Of a stretch of DNA of 64,000 nt, positions 41,601-49,456 are shown in pieces. Position numbers and translations under genes: made by a program. Under the pieces are notes generated by a model that saw only the letters and a program-made list of their open reading frames with translations, made no database searches and had not been told where the DNA came from. The first letter of the stretch is position 1; each line of letters opens with the position of its first letter. Origin of the DNA: Petunia secreta (taxonomy: Eukaryota; Streptophyta; Magnoliopsida; Solanales; Solanaceae); NCBI GenBank assembly GCA_029990175.1, contig JARKIP010000035.1, positions 35,354,001-35,418,000 on the forward strand. The letters are read 5' to 3'.

Positions 41601-43337
41601 CCTTGCTAGTTTCTATCGGCGCTTTGTTAGAGACTTTAGCACCATTGCCGCACCACTCACCGAGTTGGTGAAAAAGGACAAGTCCTTTGTTTGGGGAGAG
41701 CCGCAAGAGAAGGCTTTCCAAGAATTGAAAAGTAGGTTAAGTACCGCCCCCTTGTTGCAATTGCCCGACTTCGGGAAGGCTTTTGAGGTAGAATGTGATG
41801 CCTCGGGGGTGGGTATTGGGGGTGTTCTCATGCAAGAAGGGAAACCCGTTGCCTACTTTAGTGAGAAGTTGAAGGGCGCAACCTTGAATTACTCCACGTA
41901 TGACAAGGAGTTGTATGCCCTAGTGAGAGCTTTGGCCCATTGGCAACACTATCTATGGCCTCGGGAATTCGTGATCAAGAGTGACCATGAGTCACTCAAG
42001 CATCTAAGAGGTCAAGAGAAGTTAAACAAAAGACATGCCAAATGGGTGGAGTTTATTGAGTCCTTCCCTTATGTAATTCATTACAAACGGGGTAAGGACA
42101 ATGTTGTAGCCGATGCGCTTTCTAGAAAGTTCGCCCTTGCTACCACTCTTGCTTCTAGACTTATGGGTTTTGAGAGTATAAAATCCTTATATGAACATGA
42201 CCCAAAGTTCAAGAGCATTCATGATGCTCTAGTGAGTGGGGAAAGGGTGGAGAAGTACCAATGGGTGGATGGCTACATTTTCAAGAAAGGGAGAGTGTGT
42301 GTCCCCGAGTCCTCTTGGCGAGAATTGCTAGTGCGTGAAGCACATTGTGGAGGCTTGATGGGTCACTTTGGGAGGGATAAGACTTTCGCCATTCTTATGG
42401 AGCAATTCCATTGGCCTAAGATGGGAATGCATGTTGAGCGGCTATGCAATGCTTGTTTAGATTGCAAGCACGCCAAGTCTAAGTCGAATCCCCATGGCTT
42501 GTATACTCCTTTGCCTATTCCTACTAGCCCGTGGATGGACATTTCGATGGATTTTGTTATGGGTTTGCCGCGGTCTAGAGGGGGCCATGATAGCATTTAT
42601 GTTGTCGTGGATCGGTTTTCCAAAATGGCTCACTTCATTCCTTGTAAGAAGAGTAGTGATGCACACCATGTAGCTTCCTTGTTCATTGATAATGTGTTAA
42701 AATTGCATGGCGTGCCTCAAACCATTGTAAGTGATAGGGACACTAAGTTCCTAAGCCATTTTTGGAGATGTTTGTGGGGTGCCCTTGGCACCAAATTGTT
42801 GTTCTCTACGTCCCACCACCCTCAAACGGACGGCCAAACCGAGGTGGTGAACCGAACCTTGGGGTCTCTTCTTAGAGCTATGACCCGAGGTAAGGCCGGG
42901 ACGTGGGTGAAGAAGTTACCACTCATGGAGTTTGCATATAACCGCACTTTGCATAGAATGATTGGCATGACTCCATTTGAGTGCGTTTATGGTTTTAATC
43001 CTTTGATTCCACTTGATCTCACCCCTTTGCCAAGGGAAATGGTTGTTAATGTTGCAGGTACAAGCCGAGCTAAGGCCTTAATGGACCTCCATGCCAAAGC
43101 AAAGAAGAACTTGGAGGAAGCTTATGAAAAGTTGGCCGCCAAGAAGAACAAGGGGAGGAAGAAAGTGGAATTCAAGAAAGGAGATTGGGTGTGGGTGCAC
43201 TTCCGCAAAGAGAGATTCCCAAGCATTAGAAAGGGGAAGTTGGCACCTCGAGGAGATGGCCCGTTCCAAGTGATATCCAAGATCAACAACAATGCCTATG
43301 TGATTGATCTACCGGGTGAGTACAATGTGTCAAGTAC
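38629..43337 (+). CDS. gag-pol: gag-pol of Elem-B, up to the TRIM insertion
   Basis: Start at MADEKAKSTIEV (ATG 38629, context ACCATGG); an upstream in-frame ATG at 38578 lies inside the candidate intron. In order: Gag (STWWESMKRSRRR), RGRGRG patch, CCHC knuckle (residues 426-439), retropepsin DSG (D528), reverse transcriptase (YFDD 908-911), RNase H (DASGVG from 1057), the integrase HHCC zinc domain (from about 1236), and catalytic D1308, D1369 and E1405 (D,D35E spacing). The only break is the TRIM at codon position 43337; the frame resumes at 45084. All key residues are present, so before the TRIM this copy could have supplied enzymes for the non-autonomous families. Confidence 0.95.
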
Positions 43338-43575
43338 TGATGCAGCTGGGCTATCAAGGATTGGGCCCGGGGCTATCAAGGATTGGGCCCGCATCATAAG
43401 GAGCCGCCCGTAGTGGGGTCCACCCCCTGGAGGAGTTGCGTTGCTCGAGGTGGTCATGGTGGTGTCAGGGACGGACCTCGATTTGGGGTTGATCCGGCGG
43501 TATAAGAGTTGCGTTGCGCCTCTACCATCAGCTATGGCTTTTGGTAGAAATGGTTGCAGTGCCTCTCTTAAAGTT
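43338..43575 (+). repeat. TRIM LTR, first plus copy
   Basis: TGATGCAGCTGGG... up to the primer site. Contains a direct repeat of CTATCAAGGATTGGGCCCG near its start. The first nine bases equal those of the Elem-D LTR. Confidence 0.8.
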
Positions 43576-43608
43576 TGGTATCAGAGCCAACCCGGGTTCG
43601 ATTCCTGG
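43576..43608 (+). promoter_or_regulatory. extended primer binding site of the TRIM, with B-box-like core
   Basis: TGGTATCAGAGCCA is followed by sequence that keeps matching the T-arm of initiator tRNA-Met with a few changes. It includes GGTTCGATTCC (43595-43605), the consensus polymerase III B box. Repeated in every unit (minus primer sites at 44189-44200, 44509-44520, 44829-44840). Confidence 0.7.
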
Positions 43609-43620
43609 CTACACCATGCG

Positions 43621-43657
43621 AAGTTCGGGGACGAACTTGCTTTAAAGAAAGGGGGGA
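43621..43657 (+). promoter_or_regulatory. hairpin and polypurine tract of the TRIM
   Basis: Hairpin AAGTTCG-GGGA-CGAACTT at 43621-43638 and polypurine tract AAAGAAAGGGGGGA at 43644-43657. Spacing is the same as in the coding elements although nothing is encoded here. Minus copies lie at 44119-44155 and every 320 bp. Confidence 0.85.
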
Positions 43658-43852
43658 TGATGCAGCTGGGCTATCAAGGATTGGGCCCGGGGCTATCAAG
43701 GATTGGGCCCGCATCATAAGGAGCCGCCCGTAGTGGGGTCCACCCCCTGGAGGAGTTGCGTTGCTCGAGGTGGTCATGGTGGTGTCAGGGACGGACCTCG
43801 ATTTGGGGTTGATCCGGCGGTATAAGAGTTGCGTTGCGCCTCTACCAACAGC

Positions 43853-43920
43853 TATGGCTTTTGGTAGAAATGGCTTTTGGTAGAAATGGCTTTTGGTAGA
43901 AATGGCTTTTGGTAAAAGCC
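43853..43920. repeat. centre of the TRIM palindrome with four 16-bp repeats
   Basis: The LTR segment ATGGCTTTTGGTAGAA, single in the other copies, is repeated four times. The sequence then turns back on itself at GGCTTTT-GGT-AAAAGCC (43904-43920), a 3-nt loop. Confidence 0.88.
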
Positions 43921-45078
43921 ATAGCTGATGGTAGAGGCGCAACGCAACTCTTATACCGCCGGATCAACCCCAAATCGAGGTCCGTCCCTGACACCACCAT
44001 GACCACCTCGAGCAACGCAACTCCTCCAGGGGGTGGACCCCACTACGGGCGGCTCCTTATGATGCGGGCCCAATCCTTGATAGCCCCGGGCCCAATCCTT
44101 GATAGCCCAGCTGCATCATCCCCCCTTTCTTTTAAGCAAGTTCGTCCCCGAACTTCGCATGGTGTAGCCAGGAATCGAACCCGGGTTGGCTCTGATACCA
44201 AACTTTAAGAGAGGCACTGCAACCATTTCTACCAAAAGCCATAGCTGATGGTAGAGGCGCAACGCAACTCTTATACCGCCGGATCAACCCCAAATCGAGG
44301 TCCGTCCCTGACACCACCATGACCACCTCGAGCAACGCAACTCCTCCAGGGGGTGGACCCCACTACGGGCGGCTCCTTATGATGCGGGCCCAATCCTTGA
44401 TAGCCCCGGGCCCAATCCTTGATAGCCCAGCTGCATCATCCCCCCTTTCTTTAAAGCAAGTTCGTCCCCGAACTTCGCATGGTGTAGCCAGGAATCGAAC
44501 CCGGGTTGGCTCTGATACCAAACTTTAAGAGAGGCACTGCAACCATTTCTACCAAAAGCCATAGCTGTTGGTAGAGGCGCAACGCAACTCTTATACCGCC
44601 GGATCAACCCCAAATCGAGGTCCGTCCCTGACACCACCATGACCACCTCGAGCAACGCAACTCCTCCAGGGGGTGGACCCCACTACGGGCGGCTCCTTAT
44701 GATGCGGGCCCAATCCTTGATAGCCCCGGGCCCAATCCTTGATAGCCCAGCTGCATCATCCCCCCTTTCTTTAAAGCAAGTTCGTCCCCGAACTTCGCAT
44801 GGTGTAGCCAGGAATCGAACCTGGGTTGGCTCTGATACCAAACTTTAAGAGAGGCACTGCAACCATTTCTACCAAAAGCCATAGCTGTTGGTAGAGGCGC
44901 AACGCAACTCTTATACCGCCGGATCAACCCCAAATCGAGGTCCGTCCCTGACACCACCATGACCACCTCGAGCAACGCAACTCCTCCAGGGGGTGGACCC
45001 CACTACGGGCGGCTCCTTATGATGCGGGCCCAATCCTTGATAGCCCCGGGCCCAATCCTTGATAGCCCAGCTGCATCA

Positions 45079-45420
45079 AGTACTTTCAATGTTAGTGACT
45101 TGGCTCCTTGTGATGTAGGTGATGCAGTGGAGGATGACGCCTTAATTTCGAGGACGAAATCTTCTCAAGAAGGGGAGGATGATGCCGGGCAAACTAGCTC
45201 GAGACCCTTCACAAGAAGCCAAGCCAAAGCTATCCATGATGCTCACCTTCACTTGGTATGGAGAGGCTTGAACGAGGAAGATGGAAGCTCCGGAACAACC
45301 TTGAAGATCATGCATTGGAGCACCGTGGAAGGGGAACCATCTAGGACACTTGGAGGGGCTCAAGAGACACAAAAGGAGGCACCCCAAGAAGCTTCAGGAA
45401 GAGGTGGACCGCCTACCTGA
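45079..45420 (+). CDS. pol: Elem-B pol tail, resuming after the TRIM
   Basis: Second piece of the Elem-B frame, in frame once one AGTAC is removed. It reads FNVSDLAPCDVG, then LISRTKSSQEGEDD over the hairpin and polypurine tract, then about 80 codons inside the 3' LTR with SRPFTRSQAKAIHDAHLHL, stopping at 45420. The LTR-encoded part matches the tails of A, D, Elem-4 and Elem-5 in its RSQAK and HxHL positions. Confidence 0.85.
   Translation, partial: STFNVSDLAPCDVGDAVEDDALISRTKSSQEGEDDAGQTSSRPFTRSQAKAIHDAHLHLVWRGLNEEDGSSGTTLKIMHWSTVEGEPSRTLGGAQETQKEAPQEASGRGGPPT
45145..45179 (+). promoter_or_regulatory. hairpin and polypurine tract, Elem-B
   Basis: Hairpin ATTTCG-AGGA-CGAAAT at 45145-45160; polypurine tract 45167-45179, ending at the LTR. 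Confidence 0.88.
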
Positions 45421-46012
45421 AGAGGCGGACCGCCTACAAAATGCACACTCTCTGGATTTAGGAGGGGCGGACCGCCTACCTCACAGAGGCGGACCGCCTC
45501 CTTGACTGAAGGCCTCAGGAAGCTTAGACAGGGCGAAGCGCCTACTAGGGGTGGGCGGACCGCCTTCCCCTGTTTTGACCCCATCCGGATTTTGCCTATT
45601 TTGTGTGTATAATTCCAACTTTGGCCCTAAGTGGCTTCTATTGTATAAACCCACTTAGGGGTATTTTAGACACTTCATTACATGTTGTAGAAGGCTATAA
45701 AAGCCTTCATTAGGTCTTGAACTCATTTTTTTTAACCAATCTTGAATGAAAAACACAAGAGAATTACTCTCTATTGAAACCTTTGATTCCCGGCTTGAAT
45801 TTCAATTGGACGACTCCAAGTTGAACCTCAAACCTCCCCGACCATTCTATTTGCAAGGACCACGTGATTCTTGAGGATAGTTGCATAGTGCTAGGTGATT
45901 CTTTCCAATCGATCGGGGTGTAACGGAACAAGTTCTCCGTTGCTACTCGACTTTAGTGTAAGTCTCGTCTCACTTTTATCTTTATTCGCTTTCGTAGGAT
46001 TTCCCTACATCA
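45180..46012 (+). repeat. 3' LTR of Elem-B
   Basis: 833 bp; three differences from 36610-37442 (for example GAGGTGGACC for GAGGCGGACC). Confidence 0.93.
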
Positions 46013-47403
46013 TATGGCCATTATGAACCACACGTCGATCAAATTGCCATGGCCTACCAAAGAGAAGGTGGCATGCTTGCATAGGCACAACATCGAACAT
46101 GTGCTCATCCACATAGTTCCCAATCTTAAACTTGATCAAACATTGTTTAACCACCTTCAACTCACCACAATCACTAAGCCATTGTAGCCTATAAGGATTT
46201 GGGTGTTTTAGGGTGGGTATTTTCAATTGGGCAACTATTGTTTGGCTAATAACGTTAGCACAACTTCCCGAATCAATGATCATAGAGCAAATGAGACCCA
46301 TGACTCGGCAAGTGGAGTGAAAAAGGTTCGCTCGTTGTAAGGTCTCAACATCCTCCACACACATGGCTCCTAGACTCCTCCGCACAACAAGGAAGGCACG
46401 GGCATCATCATCTTCTTCTTCCATGGCAACAATCTCCCCAACATCTCCTTCCTCATCACCCTCTACTCCCTCTTCTTCCTCAGGTTCACTCTCTTGCTCA
46501 TACACCAAATCACCAACCACAACCATGGTTCTTTTTGTAGTGCATTCCTTAGCAATATGCCCAAAGCCCTTACACTTATAACATTGAGTAGAAGTAGAAA
46601 TAGGATTACTCAAGCGGGTTTTAGAATTACCTTCCAAGTGTGGTGTAGTCTTCTCATAAGGCCCTTTCACTTCTTTGCTAGCACTTGCACTTGGAAAGTT
46701 GGCATTTGGAGGCTTCCACTCCTTTGGCTTGCTTGTAGTGGTAGGAGTGTTGTTTTTGAACTTCTCTCTTTTGAGCCAAGTCTCGGCATCAATTGCGGCT
46801 TCAAACATATCTTGAAGTGTGAGATAATGATGCAATCTCAATTGAGAAGCTATACCATAGCTCAAGCCATTCTTGAATCGGATCATGGCTTCTTCTTCAC
46901 CTTCGGTATCCATATCCAATGCCATCCGGATCTTCTCAAACTCATCATAGTACTCATGCACCGATTTGACACCTTGCTTTAGATCATAGAGCTTCTTGAG
47001 TTGCTCTTGCCGATACCTTGGAGTTATGTACTTGGTGTTCATAAGGCCTTTCAACTCATCCCAAGTCACATTCAAATGCAAATTCATCCTTCTCCTAGAC
47101 CTCTTCATAGACTCCCACCAAGTAGAAGCATAGGCCTCAAAGGTAGAAATAGCATATGTACCCTTTCGCTCCTCGGTCATCTCATTGGTATCAAACACCC
47201 TTTCCATTTGTAGTACCCATTCCATATATGCCTCCGGATCACAAGTTCCTTTGAAGGATGGAAGATTGAGCTTGACACTATTGAGGTTGTTGTTGTTGTC
47301 ACGTACCCCATAGTTAGGCTCCGGTTGGCCTCCATAGTGGTCATCATGTGCAACATACTCCCTCCTAGCATTCCTTCCTCCATATCCCATGGGTGGCCCT
47401 CGA
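46013..47403 (-). pseudogene. gag: gag and protease of Elem-F, middle part
   Basis: About 463 codons continuing from 52313 in frame. It starts GPPMGYGGRNARREY, with the Gag capsid-like region (STWWESMKRSRRR near 47095-47130), the CCHC knuckle (CYKCKGFGHIAKEC near 46545-46590), an acidic spacer, and the retropepsin with intact DSG (near 46265-46285) and VVPMQACHLLFGRPWQ. It is cut at 46013 by Elem-B. Of the four non-autonomous families this one keeps the most complete Gag and protease, so it may be nearest to the autonomous ancestor. Confidence 0.88.
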
Positions 47404-48174
47404 TGATGCAACCCAAATTGCATCGACACCTACACTTGGTCCGGGAGTCAAGGCATGGATGATATGAGCTCGAAAGACGACTTGAAGACTATGCATTGGA
47501 GCTCAATCAAAGTGGGAGTCGGGCTGGAAACAGTGCAGGAAACAGGGGAGCCAAAGCAGGGCAGAACAGGGCAGCACTTCTGAGCTTACTGCCTGAAGAA
47601 GGGCATCTGTTCTTCGCGATCGCGCCACTACTCACGCGATCGCGAAGGGGCTTCTTCTACTCTGCGCGACAGCGTCGCCTTCCACGCGATCGCGAAGACT
47701 TGAAGACTTTTGTGTTGCGCGATCGCATATCCTTGTGCGCGATCGCGATGAGGACTTTGGCAGAGCGGACCAGAAACTTGGCAAATGTTGTAAGGGGAAA
47801 CTATAAATACCCCATTTGTTCATTTATTGCTTAATTAGCAAACCTTGAATGTAGAATGATATTTTCTTTGAGTGAATCTCAATGTTGAACCCGTGAGCGG
47901 GCATGATTTCACTTGGTGGATTCCAAGTTGAACATCGAAACCTCTTCGATCATTCTATTTGCGAGAGCCGAGTGTCTCTTGAGGGTAGTTGCGTAGTATA
48001 GGTGATCCTTGACTTCACCCGGGGTGTATCGAGACGAGTTCCTCGGTGCTACTTAGGTAAACGTTCAAGCCTCGTCTTGCTTTTATCTCGATATCTTCAT
48101 CGATATCGCCTATCTTGTTTTAGCTTCCGCACTTTCATATCGTTTGTAGATTCCGCGTATTTTCCATTGCATCA
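47404..48174 (+). repeat. 5' LTR of Elem-C2
   Basis: TGATGCAACCC... to ...TTCCATTGCATCA. GCGATCGC cluster at about 47615-47750, TATA box TATAAAT at 47802-47808. Confidence 0.94.
47802..47808 (+). promoter_or_regulatory. TATA box of the family-C LTR
   Basis: TATAAAT about 50 bp after the last GCGATCGC and 370 bp before the LTR end. Confidence 0.6.
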
Positions 48175-48176
48175 GT

Positions 48177-48188
48177 TGGTATCAGAGC
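48177..48188 (+). promoter_or_regulatory. primer binding site, Elem-C2
   Basis: TGGTATCAGAGC, 2 nt after the LTR. Confidence 0.9.
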
Positions 48189-49456
48189 ACGGCTAGGCTT
48201 CGTTCTTACGAATCCTCGGTCTTGTTCTTCTTGTTGTTATCATTGTGTTGTTTGTTCTTGAATTTGAAGAAAAACAAAAAAAAATAGAAAAGGTTGAAAA
48301 TCACAAAAAAATTGCAAGAAATCGTTGTGTGTTGTGATTTTGTTGTTGTTTGTTATCGGGGATTGTTTGTTATCATATTCCCGTTGATTTGGTACCCACG
48401 AAACATGTTTTGAAGTCGTGAATCAAAATCTTGAAAACCAAATCTCAAAAGTTGAGAATTCACAAAATTTGATAGAACTTGATTTGTGTTGTGAATTCTT
48501 GGTTGTTTGGTATCGGGGATTGTTCTATATAGTTTTCCCGTCATTTTGATATCCCCATATCATCATTTGGAGTAGCGGAATGAAAATCGAACTTTGAAAA
48601 TTTTGAAGTTCTTGAAAATTTGAAGAATCTACTCCAAATTCTTGAAAACGAGTTGTTCGTTCATTGTTTGTTTGATAAAACCATTGGGGATTGTTTATTT
48701 CAGTTGAACACACCCTTTGGAAGCCTTAGAACTGAACAACAAACTGAATTGGGGTGATTTGTGTGCTAAAAACTGAGTTTGCAGTCGAGGTTCTGGTTCT
48801 GGAACGCAGGCCTGCGCGATCGCGCAAAGCCTCACGCGAACGCGCCAAGTTTCCATTTTGTTCATCGCGATCGCGCCTTACCTCACGCGATCGCGAAGGG
48901 TTCTCATTGTGCAGAAATCCTGAATTGGGACAGATTGTTCGCAAAGCGTTCGTAACAGTTTCCGCTCACCAAAACTTCAATTGTATCATCAAATATGGTG
49001 AGTTTGTAGATCACTAACCAAAAATCATCCAATTCCGAATCCGTTTAGTGACGATTCGATCTTTTACCATTTGATCGCGTCACTTCCGGTTAGTACTTTG
49101 AGGGTAACACTTCTACCCAATTAGTACTAATTCATTGTGCGTTTAGGATCTTCGTGCCTAGAAGGAGAGTAGAGCTCAAAGAAGACTCGTAGTATATTTT
49201 TGGCTCAAGTGCTCACTTATAAAGCCGTTCGCCCATCGAGTCCCATCAACTCCACTCACCCCGAAGAGTATTTGGTTCTTGTGACTTGAGTGGTTATTGA
49301 GGTGGTTGTTCAACTACGAGGAAGCCTGTGAGATCAAGCTTGAGTGATCCTATAACCCACTAAATTGAGTGTACCCGAGTGACACTCCAAAGGTGAGGGA
49401 GCGAGTGAGGGTTTTTACTCTAACCTCTTTCTCTTGTCTTTAATTTTTGTAGGTAC
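48189..49456 (+). other. leader of Elem-C2
   Basis: 1.27 kb non-coding; GCGATCGC cluster at about 48810-48900. The candidate 60-nt intron GTGAGGGAGC...TTTTTGTAG ends 4 nt before the ATG and contains CTAACC. Confidence 0.8.

Larger units (their letters stand above)
43338..45078. mobile_element. TRIM composite, inverted array of a 320-bp miniature LTR element
   Basis: 1741 bp inserted in the Elem-B pol tail with target duplication AGTAC (43333-43337 and 45079-45083). Two units run plus (LTR 5' ends at 43338 and 43658), then four LTRs run minus (LTR 5' ends at 44118, 44438, 44758, 45078); the period is exactly 320 bp throughout. The LTR is about 238 bp, the internal part about 82 bp (primer site, hairpin, polypurine tract) with no coding capacity. 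As in Elem-G, both outer ends are LTR 5' ends (TGATGCAGC and GCTGCATCA). The LTR's own 3' end cannot be fixed; it does not end in an obvious CA. Confidence 0.9.
36610..46012 (+). mobile_element. Elem-B, best preserved autonomous element (interrupted by a TRIM)
   Basis: Two 833-bp LTRs (36610-37442 and 45180-46012) flanked by TATGG (36605-36609 and 46013-46017). About three LTR differences by eye. Without the TRIM it is about 7.66 kb with one complete gag-pol frame. Confidence 0.94.

Noticed and set aside
43595..43605. SINE instead of TRIM
   Set aside because: A B box is present, but there are LTR-type repeats, a primer site, a polypurine tract and a 5-bp duplication, and no 3' poly(A) or long target duplication.
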